A DNA stretch of 64,000 nt from Nitrosomonas sp. (GTDB taxonomy: Bacteria > Pseudomonadota > Gammaproteobacteria > Burkholderiales > Nitrosomonadaceae), in contig JAMWZY010000010.1 in NCBI GenBank assembly GCA_024281825.1, positions 39,411 through 103,410 on the forward strand. Reading direction: 5' to 3'. Numbering within the stretch: position 1 is the first letter of the stretch; each line of letters starts with the position of its first letter. Below are positions 1 through 9,103 of the stretch, one piece after another. The translations under genes were made by a program, and so were the position numbers. The notes under the pieces are model-generated. The model was not told the origin of the DNA. It did not search any database and was given only the letters and a program-made list of their open reading frames with translations.

Positions 1-1312
1 GAATCGCTTTGCCTTCTTTCTCGATTTCAACGCCTTGGTTACGCGCTTCTACGCAGGCTTCCAATGCAACACGGTTAGCGGCGGCACCAGCAGCGTTACC
101 CCATGGATGACCCAGGGTACCACCACCAAACTGCAAGCAGGCATCGTCACCGAAGATTGCGACCAGCGCTGGCATATGCCAAACGTGAATACCACCCGAA
201 GCGACCGGGAATACGCCTGGCATGGAACCCCAATCTTGATCGAAGAACAGGCCGCGACTACGGTCTTCTTTGATGAACTTGTCGCGCATGGTATCAATCC
301 AGCCGAGGGTTGCTGCACGGTCGCCTTCCAGTTTACCGACCACGGTACCGGAGTGCAGGTGATCGCCACCTGACAAACGCAGTACTTTGGTTAAAACGCG
401 GAAATGAATACCATGATGCGGATTGCGATCGAGCACAGCGTGCATTGCACGGTGGATGTGCAACAGCATTCCATTATTACGGCACCAGTTAGCCAGACCC
501 GTATTGGCAGTCAAACCACCCGTCAAGTAGTCATGCATGATGATCGGCGCGCCTAATTCTTTAGCAAACTCGGCACGTTTGTACATTTCTTCCGGGGTTG
601 GCGCTGTTACGTTCAGGTAATGACCTTTACGTTCTCCGGTTTCACGTTCGGCTTTTTGGCAAGCTTCCACCACGAATTGGAAACGATCGCGCCAACGCAT
701 GAAAGGCTGGCTGTTAACGTTTTCATCGTCCTTGGTCAGATCCAGGCCGCCGCGCAGACATTCGTATACGGCACGACCATAATTTTTGGCGGACAGACCC
801 AGTTTAGGTTTAATGGTGCAACCTAACAGCGCGCGGCCATATTTATTCAAACGATCGCGTTCCACTTGAATACCTGTTGGAGGTCCACCGCATGTTTTGA
901 CATAAGCAATCGGAAAACGAACATCTTCCAGACGCAATGCGCGTAACGCTTTAAAACCAAACACGTTACCTACCAGCGAGGTCAACACGTTAACGACAGA
1001 ACCTTCTTCAAACAGATCGATTGGGTAAGCTACGAAAGCGTAGAAACAAGTGTCATCCCCAGGTACGTCTTCAATCTTATACGCACGCCCTTTGTAGTAA
1101 TCCAGATCGGTAAGCAGATCAGTCCACACCGTGGTCCAAGTGCCTGTGGAAGATTCTGCAGCTACTGCAGCAGCGACTTCTTCACGAGGTACGCCGGCTT
1201 GAGGCGTAATTTTGAAACATGCCAGAAGATCGGTATCCAGCGGCGTGTAATCAGGGGTCCAGTAAGTTTGTCGATATTCTTTTACACCAGCATTATATAT
1301 TTTTACGGCCAT
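1..1312 (-). CDS. cbbL: RuBisCO large subunit, form IA (partial, C-terminus off the window)
   Basis: Fixes CO2 onto ribulose-1,5-bisphosphate in the Calvin cycle. The reverse strand reads continuously from an ATG at 1312 ([18 protein letters not shown]) to the left edge, giving about 437 of the usual ~473 residues. Hallmarks are visible in order: KPKLGLS (substrate lysine), [14 protein letters not shown] with the lysine that is carbamylated, the HIHRAMHAV segment, and the loop-6 lysine in GKLEGDR. The N-terminus and length match the green-type form IA enzyme of proteobacterial autotrophs, not a RuBisCO-like protein. GGAG lies 8 bases before the ATG. The small subunit gene would be expected just beyond the left edge. 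Divergent cbbR lies 198 bp upstream, implying CbbR control. Short open frames inside this region on either strand are shadows. Confidence 0.97.
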   Translation of the reverse strand, partial: MAVKIYNAGVKEYRQTYWTPDYTPLDTDLLACFKITPQAGVPREEVAAAVAAESSTGTWTTVWTDLLTDLDYYKGRAYKIEDVPGDDTCFYAFVAYPIDLFEEGSVVNVLTSLVGNVFGFKALRALRLEDVRFPIAYVKTCGGPPTGIQVERDRLNKYGRALLGCTIKPKLGLSAKNYGRAVYECLRGGLDLTKDDENVNSQPFMRWRDRFQFVVEACQKAERETGERKGHYLNVTAPTPEEMYKRAEFAKELGAPIIMHDYLTGGLTANTGLANWCRNNGMLLHIHRAMHAVLDRNPHHGIHFRVLTKVLRLSGGDHLHSGTVVGKLEGDRAATLGWIDTMRDKFIKEDRSRGLFFDQDWGSMPGVFPVASGGIHVWHMPALVAIFGDDACLQFGGGTLGHPWGNAAGAAANRVALEACVEARNQGVEIEKEGKAI

Positions 1313-1510
1313 AGTTTCTTCTCCAGTTAAATTCCACTCGACTCCAGTCAGCAACACAGACAGAAAAGAGAGGATATTGCGTTACAAACATCAAACATGA
1401 CTACTCAAAGCTATGAAATGCACTATAGCGTTATTTATCTATAAGAACAAATCAGTAATTCTAATATTTATGATAAGGTTATAGTTATGAACATTTTACT
1501 GAGATGATAC
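1313..1510. promoter_or_regulatory. cbbL-cbbR divergent promoter region, probable CbbR site
   Basis: This 198-bp AT-rich gap separates the outward-facing cbbL and cbbR genes, the usual place for CbbR binding. Two short inverted repeats of the T-rich LysR type are visible: TTATCTATAA at 1435-1444 and ATAAGGTTAT at 1473-1482, about 38 bp apart. Both lie closer to cbbR, leaving roughly 120 bp of cbbL leader. Assigning them to CbbR is inference from position and symmetry. Confidence 0.5.
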
Positions 1511-2425
1511 ATGCTACATCTTACGCTACGACAGTTAAAAGTATTTGAATCCGTTGCAAGAAATTTGAGTTATTCAGGTGCAGCGAATGAATTGCACTTA
1601 ACTCAACCCGCTGTTTCGATGCAGATTAAACAGCTTGAAGATAACATAAATTTACCGTTGTTTGAACAGCTTGGTAAACGTATCTTTTTAACCGAGGCCG
1701 GACAAGAGCTTTACCAGTATAGCCGTGCGATTTCACAGCAGTTAGCTGATCTGGAAGTGGCTTTGGACGAACTCAAGGGAATGGAGCGAGGTAAGCTGAA
1801 TATCTCTGTGGTGACTACTGCAAATTATTTTGCTCCCCACTTGCTGGCAAAGTTTTGTCAACGCTATACAGGTGTGACGGTTAGCTTGAATGTTTCAAAT
1901 CGTGAAACGGTTCTGAAGCAACTGAGTGATAATTTGATCGATTTGGCAATCATGGGGCAACCGCCTGATCACTTAGATATTGACAGTCAATCTTTCATGG
2001 AAAATCCATTGGTCGTTGTTGCTCCGCCCAATCATCCCTTGTGTAAAGAAAAAAACATCGCGGTGAAACGATTGGCGAGTGAAATATTTTTAGTACGCGA
2101 ATCAGGCTCAGGAACACGCAGTGCGATGGAGCGGTTTTTTGCTGCTCATGAAATCAAAATTAACAAAGGGATGGAAACGGATACTACTGAAGCGATCAAA
2201 CAAGCGGTTCAAGCAGGTATGGGGCTGGGTATCATGTCAAGGCATACCGTTGAATTGGAGCTTGAAACTGAGCGGCTAAAAATTCTCGATATCCAAAATT
2301 TTCCGATTATGCGCTATTGGCATGTTGTTAACCGGAAAAATAAACGACTTTCGAACGTTGCCAATACGTTTCGGGATTTTTTACTGCGCGAAGCCGAAGC
2401 ACTAATGCATGAGTCGAAAACATGA
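1511..2425 (+). CDS. cbbR: LysR-type regulator of CO2 fixation, CbbR
   Basis: Transcription factor expected to activate the RuBisCO operon in response to Calvin-cycle metabolites. It has 304 residues, the normal LysR length. The winged helix-turn-helix occupies about residues 1-62 (LRQLKVFESVARNLSYSGAA, then LTQPAVSMQIKQLE), followed by a linker helix and a periplasmic-binding-like effector domain (about 90-300). It is divergent from cbbL, the standard CbbR arrangement, and normally represses its own transcription from the shared gap. The name rests on this context plus the family; sequence alone would only say LysR family. The ATG at 1511 fits the family N-terminus. Confidence 0.9.
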   Translation: MLHLTLRQLKVFESVARNLSYSGAANELHLTQPAVSMQIKQLEDNINLPLFEQLGKRIFLTEAGQELYQYSRAISQQLADLEVALDELKGMERGKLNISVVTTANYFAPHLLAKFCQRYTGVTVSLNVSNRETVLKQLSDNLIDLAIMGQPPDHLDIDSQSFMENPLVVVAPPNHPLCKEKNIAVKRLASEIFLVRESGSGTRSAMERFFAAHEIKINKGMETDTTEAIKQAVQAGMGLGIMSRHTVELELETERLKILDIQNFPIMRYWHVVNRKNKRLSNVANTFRDFLLREAEALMHESKT

Positions 2426-2548
2426 AGCAAAATCACAATTCTTGATTTTTACCTAAGGATTGCGTCCTTGTAATTCTTATGGATCGGTTCAGTTTTGCGG
2501 TACTATTTCAGATTTGGATGAAATGTTTTTTTGGGCTATCGGCGATCA

Positions 2549-3334
2549 GTGAAAACTAAAATATCTTCCGCATTGATAAATCGCATTATTTTATTAGGTG
2601 CAAGTAATTTGACGCTTTCGCTGCGCTTGGCAATCCAGGCTATACAGCAACGGTTAGACAGCCCGAGCGAGGTATTGGTGGCAGTGGGGCATGGTCGCGC
2701 GTATGGCATTTGCAGCAGTATTATGCAACGTAAACTGCCAGGGATTCTTGACAGTGGATTGTGGACACAGCTTGCCGTAAGCGAACCATTACCCAGTTAT
2801 GCATTGCTGACAGATATTGGTAATGACATATTATATGAATTATTACCTGGACAAATTTTAAGTAGCATTGAGCGGTGTATCGATCAGTTACAACAACAAT
2901 CTGCACAAATCGTCATGACCAATTTGCCTCTTGCATCGATTGAAAGCCTTACTGAAAGGCGATATCTGTTTTTTCGGAACATTTTTTACCCTTTTTGTCA
3001 GCTGTCGCGGGATATTACGGTGCAGCGTGCACGTGAATTGCATGCGGGCTTGATTACGTTAGCGGCGCGCAAAAATATTACGTTATATGAGCAAGATCCA
3101 CATTGGTTTGGGCCGGATGGTATCCATGTGGATTATTGGAAACGCCAAGCATTTTATCAAAATGTTGCAGGGTATTTCCATGTGTCCAAGCCGGAAGCTG
3201 CCAAAACTAATCCGGTATCACTGGCTTGGCAACGGAGACCTACATTCGCTTTTAAAACCCTATTTGGCTATGATTTACATTGCCCGCAACCAAGCGGGTT
3301 GCTGGCAAATGGGTCAAGCGTTTGTAAATACTAG
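2549..3334 (+). CDS. SGNH/GDSL-hydrolase-like protein, function unknown
   Basis: About 261 residues from a GTG at 2549; a TTG at 2531 in the same frame would add six, and neither has a clear ribosome site. Three blocks recall the SGNH hydrolase fold: LLGASNLT near the N-terminus (Ser in the position of GDS), a central DIGNDILYE (GN block), and GPDGIHVDYWKR near residue 195 (the D-x-x-H block carrying the catalytic Asp/His). No signal peptide is visible, so it is probably cytoplasmic. It follows cbbR by about 120 bp in the same direction and may be cotranscribed, but I know of no firm link to carbon fixation. Substrate unknown. The fold call is by motif inspection only. Confidence 0.6.
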   Translation: MKTKISSALINRIILLGASNLTLSLRLAIQAIQQRLDSPSEVLVAVGHGRAYGICSSIMQRKLPGILDSGLWTQLAVSEPLPSYALLTDIGNDILYELLPGQILSSIERCIDQLQQQSAQIVMTNLPLASIESLTERRYLFFRNIFYPFCQLSRDITVQRARELHAGLITLAARKNITLYEQDPHWFGPDGIHVDYWKRQAFYQNVAGYFHVSKPEAAKTNPVSLAWQRRPTFAFKTLFGYDLHCPQPSGLLANGSSVCKY

Positions 3335-3445
3335 CTTACTCGCTAAGAATGTGTGAAAGTATGAGTGAGTCGTATTAAGCAAATCGATCGATCCTAGTGC
3401 GATATTATAAAAATAACGAGTTTGAGTGAAAGGAATGCATTAAAG

Positions 3446-3682
3446 ATGTCTACACAGAATCCTAATAATCAACATAAACCTGTTGTATCCACAGCGCTAA
3501 ATATTACAATTATTATTGCAACAGTGATATTTCCGGTAGTAGGACTGCTCATGGGGCTTACTTATTTGCGCAAAGATCATCCGGATGCCAAAAAAATAGG
3601 AAAAATTTGGCTGATATTGGGCGTAATAATGGTCGTAGCAAATATTGTCCTAATCAGTATGATGCGACAATCATCAAATTGA
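3446..3682 (+). CDS. small membrane protein, two predicted TM helices
   Basis: 78 residues starting MSTQNPNNQH. The ATG at 3446 is preferred over an upstream in-frame TTG at 3422 because AAAGGAA precedes it and the extra residues look non-native. Two hydrophobic stretches (about residues 15-38 and 52-73) flank a short charged loop LRKDHPDAKKIGK, giving a helical hairpin in the inner membrane. I do not recognise a family function. A perfect 10-bp hairpin just downstream (3715-3740) closes the transcript. Confidence 0.6.
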   Translation: MSTQNPNNQHKPVVSTALNITIIIATVIFPVVGLLMGLTYLRKDHPDAKKIGKIWLILGVIMVVANIVLISMMRQSSN

Positions 3683-3714
3683 TGCCGTGAAGTACCGCTT
3701 TGTTTATTCAAATT

Positions 3715-3740
3715 AGAAATCCCAGGAAGTTGGGATTTCT
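3715..3740. terminator. bidirectional terminator-like hairpin
   Basis: AGAAATCCCA (3715-3724) and TGGGATTTCT (3731-3740) are perfectly complementary around a six-base loop. It lies between the convergent small membrane gene and ppa. The T-tracts beyond it are weak on both sides. Confidence 0.6.
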
Positions 3741-3749
3741 ATCTCAGTT

Positions 3750-4298
3750 TTAAAACATGGGCTTATCTTTGGTGGAATTGAAACGTTCAATACCCGAAGT
3801 AATCTCTAGTTTTGCAGATTCCACGCCGTCCCAGCCTTTAATTTTGACCCACTTACCTGTTTCTAGATCTTTGTAGTGAGAGAAAAAATGGGAAATCTGA
3901 GAACGCACAAGCTCGGGCAAATCTTCACAAGTTGCAATTTTTTCATAGAGGTTGCAGAGCTTAGTGATAGGCACAGCCAGCAGTTTTGCGTCTTCACCCG
4001 CTTCATCGCACATCCGCAATACACCCAGTGGTCTACATCGGACAACGACGCCTGTGATTAACGGTACGGGTGAAATCACTAAAACATCTACAGGATCACC
4101 ATCATCTGATAACGTATGTGGGATATAGCCATAGTTGCAAGGGTAGTGCATGCACGTTGACATAAATCGATCGACAAACATTGCCCCGGTGGCTTTATCG
4201 ACTTCATATTTGATAGGATCTGAGTTCATTGGGATTTCAATGATGACATTAAAATCATTCGGAATATCATTTCCGGAGCCTACACGATCAAGATTCAT
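3750..4298 (-). CDS. ppa: inorganic pyrophosphatase, family I
   Basis: Hydrolyses pyrophosphate to phosphate, pulling biosynthetic reactions forward in the cytoplasm. 182 residues, the normal size for soluble family I enzymes. Key features: [17 protein letters not shown] near the N-terminus, the signature [10 protein letters not shown] (residues about 66-75, three metal-binding aspartates), and [10 protein letters not shown] with a conserved lysine near residue 148. The gene is transcribed alone and faces away from cbbP. No unusual residues at the active site. Confidence 0.95.
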   Translation of the reverse strand: MNLDRVGSGNDIPNDFNVIIEIPMNSDPIKYEVDKATGAMFVDRFMSTCMHYPCNYGYIPHTLSDDGDPVDVLVISPVPLITGVVVRCRPLGVLRMCDEAGEDAKLLAVPITKLCNLYEKIATCEDLPELVRSQISHFFSHYKDLETGKWVKIKGWDGVESAKLEITSGIERFNSTKDKPMF

Positions 4299-4791
4299 TT
4301 TTTCTCCACATAAATACAGATAACTGTTTCATCAATAATAATCAGAAAATACTTGTATTAAATACATTCAGCTAAAAGAACTGATTGATAATTTTATACA
4401 GCCAAACTGAAAGGTATTCGGTTATGAAAGCATTTTTAACCATGCTTTTTGATGCATAGCATGTTTTTTCAAGGGACAGCCAAGAAATTGTTCAATAAAA
4501 CTGCACAAACTGCATAGAAGCGAATGAATTATGGTAACTTTTTGAGGTTGTAACAGCGTTAGAATAACACGAAAGATAATTCCTTCATGAACTTGGTATA
4601 ATAGCTTTCAAGTTATTTAAATTTCAAGTGATCATATTGTAACTTACAACCATTTAATTTCTAGAATCGTTACCTTATCTTCTGTCATCTACTGTGAGCA
4701 AAATAATCATAATAGCCTCACAAAACAATACTGTAAGTATGATAATGATACGAAATTTTAATCTTTTTCGTTTTTTGATATTTTAGGGGGA
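4299..4791. other. 493-bp AT-rich intergenic region between ppa and cbbP
   Basis: No convincing open frame or RNA gene is seen. It holds divergent promoters for ppa and cbbP. A weak hairpin CATGCT (4441-4446) / AGCATG (4458-4463) followed by six T is terminator-like on the + strand, with nothing obvious to terminate. GATAATGATA at 4741-4750 resembles half of a Fur box. These are weak signals individually. Confidence 0.4.
4594..4602 (+). promoter_or_regulatory. extended -10 promoter candidate for cbbP
   Basis: TGGTATAAT is a perfect TATAAT preceded by the TGn extension, which can compensate for the poor -35 hexamer upstream. It would give a leader of roughly 180 nt before phosphoribulokinase. 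Confidence 0.45.
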
Positions 4792-5667
4792 ATGAGTATG
4801 TCGCAAAAACACCCGGTTATTGCAGTAACCGGATCATCAGGTGCAGGTACTTCAACAGTTAAAAGCAGTTTTGAGCAAATTTTTCGCCGTCAAAAGCTTA
4901 AGGCGACCATCGTAGAAGGCGATAGCTTTCACCGCTATGATCGGGAAGCTATGAAAAATGCGGTCATAGAATCTGAAAAGAATAATGGGCGTCCGATCAG
5001 CCATTTTGGTCCGGAAGCGAATGAGTTTGAAAAATTAGAAGCTTTATTCAAGGAATATAGCGATACTGGCAGAGGACAAACGCGCCTATATCTGCATAAT
5101 GATGAAGAAGCCGAACCCTGGCAGCAAAAAGCAGGCACTTTTACCCCTTGGAAAGACATTGAGGCGGGTTCCGATCTGTTGTTTTACGAAGGATTACATG
5201 GCGGTGTAAAAACCGACAGCGCGGATGCAGCAAAGCATGTTGATTTGCTCGTGGGGGTGGTGCCTATTGTAAATTTGGAATGGATTCAAAAAATTTACCG
5301 TGACACCAGTGCACGTGGCTATTCTGCAGAAGCGGTCACGCAAACCATTTTGCGGCGTATGCATGATTATGTGCACTACATAACGCCCCAGTTTTCACGC
5401 ACACATATTAATTTTCAACGCGTTCCGACTGTCGATACTTCCAATCCATTTATTGCGCGCGCCATTCCAACCTTAGATGAAAGTCTGGTTGTGATCCGCT
5501 TTAGGAATCCGCAAGGGGTTGATTTTCCTTTCTTGTTAAACATGATTCATGATTCTTTTATGTCCCGTCCTAATACGATTGTTGTTCCTGGCGGTAAAAT
5601 GGGAATGGCGATTGAATTAATTTTAACGCCATTAATTTTGGATATTGTTGCAAAAAGTAGAGCATAA
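4792..5667 (+). CDS. cbbP: phosphoribulokinase
   Basis: Phosphorylates ribulose-5-phosphate with ATP to make the RuBisCO substrate. 291 residues, typical of the proteobacterial PrkB class. The P-loop is GSSGAGTSTV at residues 14-23. Further conserved parts are VEGDSFHRYDR (substrate Asp/Arg), FYEGLHGG (Walker-B-like) and the HYITPQFSRTHINFQRVPTVDTSNPF segment. The ATG at 4792 follows AGGGGGA; a second ATG two codons on is possible. It is separate from cbbL by about 3.5 kb and has its own long AT-rich upstream region, so it is probably regulated independently. Confidence 0.95.
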   Translation: MSMSQKHPVIAVTGSSGAGTSTVKSSFEQIFRRQKLKATIVEGDSFHRYDREAMKNAVIESEKNNGRPISHFGPEANEFEKLEALFKEYSDTGRGQTRLYLHNDEEAEPWQQKAGTFTPWKDIEAGSDLLFYEGLHGGVKTDSADAAKHVDLLVGVVPIVNLEWIQKIYRDTSARGYSAEAVTQTILRRMHDYVHYITPQFSRTHINFQRVPTVDTSNPFIARAIPTLDESLVVIRFRNPQGVDFPFLLNMIHDSFMSRPNTIVVPGGKMGMAIELILTPLILDIVAKSRA

Positions 5668-5763
5668 CAATAGCTCTGGTATTTTTGCTTGAGTGTTCTT
5701 AAGGATCGTAAAAGCACCAATTCCTGGGACGCTGAATCAGTTTTTTTCAACCGCTTCATAATA

Positions 5764-5786
5764 ATGGCCGGGATTTTCTCGGCCAT
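5764..5786 (+). other. hairpin directly upstream of uvrD
   Basis: ATGGCCG (5764-5770) pairs with CGGCCAT (5780-5786) around a 9-base loop, ending 9 bases before the uvrD ATG where a Shine-Dalgarno sequence would normally be. The following CCTTATTTT has no purine-rich site and only a weak T-tract. It could be a modest cbbP terminator or limit uvrD initiation. Confidence 0.4.
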
Positions 5787-5795
5787 CCTTATTTT

Positions 5796-7997
5796 ATGAG
5801 TTCGTTATTGTCTGATTTAAATCCGCAGCAACTGGAAGCAATCACGCTACCACATCAGTCGGTACTGATTTTAGCAGGGGCCGGCAGTGGTAAAACACGT
5901 GTGTTGACAACACGTATTGCTTATCTCATTCAAACCGGTCAAGTTACTCCTCACGGCATTCTCGCGGTAACTTTTACGAACAAAGCCGCCAAAGAGATGT
6001 TGACACGGATTACCGCGATGTTGCCGATTAACCCGAGAGGCATGTGGGTCGGTACTTTTCATGGATTATCCCACCGTTTGTTAAGGACACATTTCCAGGA
6101 TGCCGGTTTACCGCAAGCTTTCCAGATTCTAGATTCGTCAGATCAACTGGCATTCATAAAACGGCTGATGAAAGATCTGTCCGTCGATGAAAAAAAGATT
6201 GCGCCCAGGCAAGTGCAATGGTTTATTAACAATGCCAAGGAGGCCGGTTTGCGCGCCGCATTTGTGACCGTGGATGATGCTTTTTCATCTCGTTTACTCG
6301 AACTTTATCAAGTATATGAGCAACAGTGCTATAAAGCTGGCGTGGTCGATTTTGCGGAGTTACTGCTACGCAGTTATGAATTGTTACAACGCAACCAGAT
6401 TTTATGCGCACACTACCGTGAACGATTTTATCATATTTTAATTGATGAATTCCAAGACACTAATACGTTGCAGTATCAATGGATTAAGCTTCTGGCAGGT
6501 GTGCAGGTTGCTCAGGAATCAAGTGCAGCGGTCTTTGCTGTGGGTGATGACGACCAAAGCATATATGCGTTCCGTGGTGCTAATACGGGTAATATGAAAG
6601 AGTTCGAGCGGGATTTTAAGATTTCCAAAATCATCAAACTCGAACAAAATTATCGTTCGCATGGCAATATTTTGGATGCGGCCAATGCATTAATTGGTAA
6701 TAATACGGATCGCCTGGGCAAGAATCTCTGGACGGAAGAAGGTAAAGGTGAACCGGTAAGGGTCTACAATGCACCGAATGATTTTGACGAAGCGGCCTTT
6801 ATCGTCGATGAAGTGAAAGCTTTGCGTGCTGAAGGCATTGCACTGTACGATATGGCGCTGCTGTATCGATCTAATGCGCAATCGCGCATACTGGAGCATA
6901 GTTTATTCAATGCGGCGATACCCTATCGAGTTTATGGCGGCATGCGTTTTTTTGATCGGCAGGAAATCAAACATGCACTCGCTTATTTGCGCCTAATCGC
7001 CAATCCCGAAGACGATAACGCGCTATTACGGGTGATCAACTTTCCAGCGCGTGGCATTGGTACGCGTAGCCTAGAACAATTGCAAGCCATGGCTAAAGTG
7101 AGGGGCATAAGTTTGTGGGCAGCAGCTGTCCAGCAGTCAGGTGGGCAAAATTCTTTAATACCGCAAGTGGATTCCGAAAAAAACCTCAAAGGTATTGCCG
7201 GATTTGTTCAGCGCATAGCAGCACTGCGTGAACGTTGCGCTACTTTGCTGTTACCGCAAATTGTCGAACAAATGCTCAGCTCCAGTGAATTAATCACGCA
7301 TTATGCTAAAGAACGTGAAGGTGCAGACCGGCTGGAAAACCTCAAAGAATTGGTCAATGCTGCTGCCAGTTTTATACATGAAGCAGGCAGTGATAGTTTA
7401 ACGGAATTTCTTGCACATGCTTCGTTGGAAGCAGGGGAACATCAAGCTGGGAATGGCCAAGATGCATTGCAACTGATGACGGTGCATGCTGCAAAAGGAT
7501 TGGAATTTCATGCGGTATTCTTAAGCGGGCTAGAAGAAGGGCTTTTCCCCCACGAAAATAGCATGAACGAAGCCGATGGTATTTTTGAAGAACGGCGCTT
7601 GATGTATGTGGCGATGACGCGCGCACGTCGCCGTTTGTATTTAAGCTTTGCACAAAGCCGCATGCTACATGGCCAAACGCGCTACAACGTCGTATCGCGC
7701 TTTTTGCATGAAATCCCTGAAGATTGCATAAAATGGCTACAGCCTGCGACCCATGCGTTCAATTCCAAAATAAGCAATGCGGGCAACGCAAAAGCGAAAG
7801 ATTGGAATCATTCGCCGATAAAAGCTCTGTCGGCTTATCCATGGAGAATGGGACAAAAAGTCGTTCATGCCAAATTTGGCATCGGTATTATTGTCAATTT
7901 CGAAGGCACCGGTAGCGATGCACGCGTGCAGGTTAATTTCGAAAATTCCGGAATTAAGTGGTTGTTAGTAGAATATGCCAAGCTTGTGTCGGCTTAG
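5796..7997 (+). CDS. uvrD: DNA helicase II, UvrD family
   Basis: 3'-5' SF1A helicase for nucleotide excision and mismatch repair. 733 residues. Motifs in order: Walker A AGAGSGKT with Lys33, FTNKAAKEM (Ia), DEFQDTNTLQYQW (II), GDDDQSIYAFRGA (III), QNYRS (IV), TVHAAKGLEFHAVFLSGLEEGLFPHE (V) and YVAMTRARRRLYL (VI). The C-terminus MGQKVVHAKFGIGIIVNFEG is the UvrD-type tail domain known to contact RNA polymerase, which favours UvrD over Rep. It follows cbbP by 128 bp with no obvious ribosome site and a hairpin just before the ATG. Confidence 0.95.
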   Translation: MSSLLSDLNPQQLEAITLPHQSVLILAGAGSGKTRVLTTRIAYLIQTGQVTPHGILAVTFTNKAAKEMLTRITAMLPINPRGMWVGTFHGLSHRLLRTHFQDAGLPQAFQILDSSDQLAFIKRLMKDLSVDEKKIAPRQVQWFINNAKEAGLRAAFVTVDDAFSSRLLELYQVYEQQCYKAGVVDFAELLLRSYELLQRNQILCAHYRERFYHILIDEFQDTNTLQYQWIKLLAGVQVAQESSAAVFAVGDDDQSIYAFRGANTGNMKEFERDFKISKIIKLEQNYRSHGNILDAANALIGNNTDRLGKNLWTEEGKGEPVRVYNAPNDFDEAAFIVDEVKALRAEGIALYDMALLYRSNAQSRILEHSLFNAAIPYRVYGGMRFFDRQEIKHALAYLRLIANPEDDNALLRVINFPARGIGTRSLEQLQAMAKVRGISLWAAAVQQSGGQNSLIPQVDSEKNLKGIAGFVQRIAALRERCATLLLPQIVEQMLSSSELITHYAKEREGADRLENLKELVNAAASFIHEAGSDSLTEFLAHASLEAGEHQAGNGQDALQLMTVHAAKGLEFHAVFLSGLEEGLFPHENSMNEADGIFEERRLMYVAMTRARRRLYLSFAQSRMLHGQTRYNVVSRFLHEIPEDCIKWLQPATHAFNSKISNAGNAKAKDWNHSPIKALSAYPWRMGQKVVHAKFGIGIIVNFEGTGSDARVQVNFENSGIKWLLVEYAKLVSA

Positions 7998-8196
7998 CTT
8001 AAAGATATCACACGAAGTTCTTGGCAGGACGAAACTTTCACGAGATACCAGCATTGCTGTGTCTAGCCCAAGAGAGTAAGCATTGAGCCATACTGTGCTC
8101 GATATCAATCAACCTCAGTACCGCATCAACACTTTAGTTATTCGCATAAGCATTCTGCTGCGTTAGCTGGTGCTCGAAAATAGGGGGTTGTGCTCC

Positions 8197-9051
8197 TTAT
8201 TTGCTTTTAGAGTCTGAGTCATTATTTTGTGGAATGACGTCCTCTGCAGGTTTCTCATCGTGCTCTGTTTTTTGGGGGGCCTCTTGAGTGTTATGCCAAT
8301 GGTTAGGCACACTTTGCGTTTCATGATCTTTGAACCGAATGGGTTCACCTAAGAAAATATCTTTATAGCTGACATACGTTGCAGCATATAGGGTTGGAAT
8401 CAGGATCACTAGTCCTGCACCGTAGGGTAAAGCGCAAATGATTACTAATATCGTGGATGTAATCATAAACAGTAACAGTGGAATAAGATTTCGCAAACAC
8501 GCAAGAAGGCTTTGTTGCATGGCCACCACGGGGGGCATTTTATGAAATACAACTAACATGGGTGCGAACCAGCTGGCCATCATCAAGGGGATCGATAGCG
8601 TTAATACAATGAGAAGTGAAGTGAGCATACTGCTTGCTACGCCCATTAACTCTGTTTCATCGACTCGTTTTCCATATAACAGCATATCAGTCATGGCAGA
8701 TCCACCAATTAATGCAGCAAGACCAGAAATCAAGATTAAGCCTGTCAAATAAATACCCCCGATGGTAATCAGCGCGGCAAAATTACTTTCTGCGGCAGAG
8801 AACAAATGGGTAATTTCAAGCGGCTTTCCTTCTTCTAGCGCACGACATCCTTGCATAATGCCACCCATCAACGCAGGATAAACCAATGTGAAAATAAAAC
8901 TTCCAACCAGCGGAACCAAAGCAGTGGATATTGCGATGAGAAATAAAGCCCCACAAACCAGCACCCAGGATAGCGGCGCACGGCGAAATAAGTAAAAACC
9001 GCTTAGAAGCCACTGTAATCCTTGCTTGGTATTGACTTGATGAATTTCCAT
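8197..9051 (-). CDS. BPSS1780-type integral membrane protein
   Basis: Inner-membrane protein of unknown function, about 284 residues. The ATG at 9051 (MEIHQVNTKQGLQWL) is chosen because GGAG lies nine bases upstream; an in-frame TTG at 9066 would overlap that site. The start HQVNTKQGLQWLLSGFYLFRR followed by five or six hydrophobic segments is the pattern I associate with the betaproteobacterial BPSS1780 family. The C-terminal ~45 residues are hydrophilic and charged, probably cytoplasmic. It lies downstream of thrB in the same direction with a 50-bp gap. Function is not known. Confidence 0.75.
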   Translation of the reverse strand: MEIHQVNTKQGLQWLLSGFYLFRRAPLSWVLVCGALFLIAISTALVPLVGSFIFTLVYPALMGGIMQGCRALEEGKPLEITHLFSAAESNFAALITIGGIYLTGLILISGLAALIGGSAMTDMLLYGKRVDETELMGVASSMLTSLLIVLTLSIPLMMASWFAPMLVVFHKMPPVVAMQQSLLACLRNLIPLLLFMITSTILVIICALPYGAGLVILIPTLYAATYVSYKDIFLGEPIRFKDHETQSVPNHWHNTQEAPQKTEHDEKPAEDVIPQNNDSDSKSK

Positions 9052-9103
9052 TATTGTGTTCTCCAAAATCGAAACTGAATTGAATACATTCTGAGGTAGG
9101 GTT

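Noticed and set aside
35-826. Several short frames at the left edge on both strands
   Set aside because: They all lie within the partial cbbL gene, which reads without interruption on the reverse strand.
4441-4469. Terminator of an unseen small RNA between ppa and cbbP
   Set aside because: The stem is only six AT-rich base pairs and no promoter or conserved RNA structure is evident upstream.
4741-4759. Fur box upstream of cbbP
   Set aside because: GATAATGATA matches the first half of the consensus, but the second half is poor (about 13 of 19 overall) in an AT-rich region.
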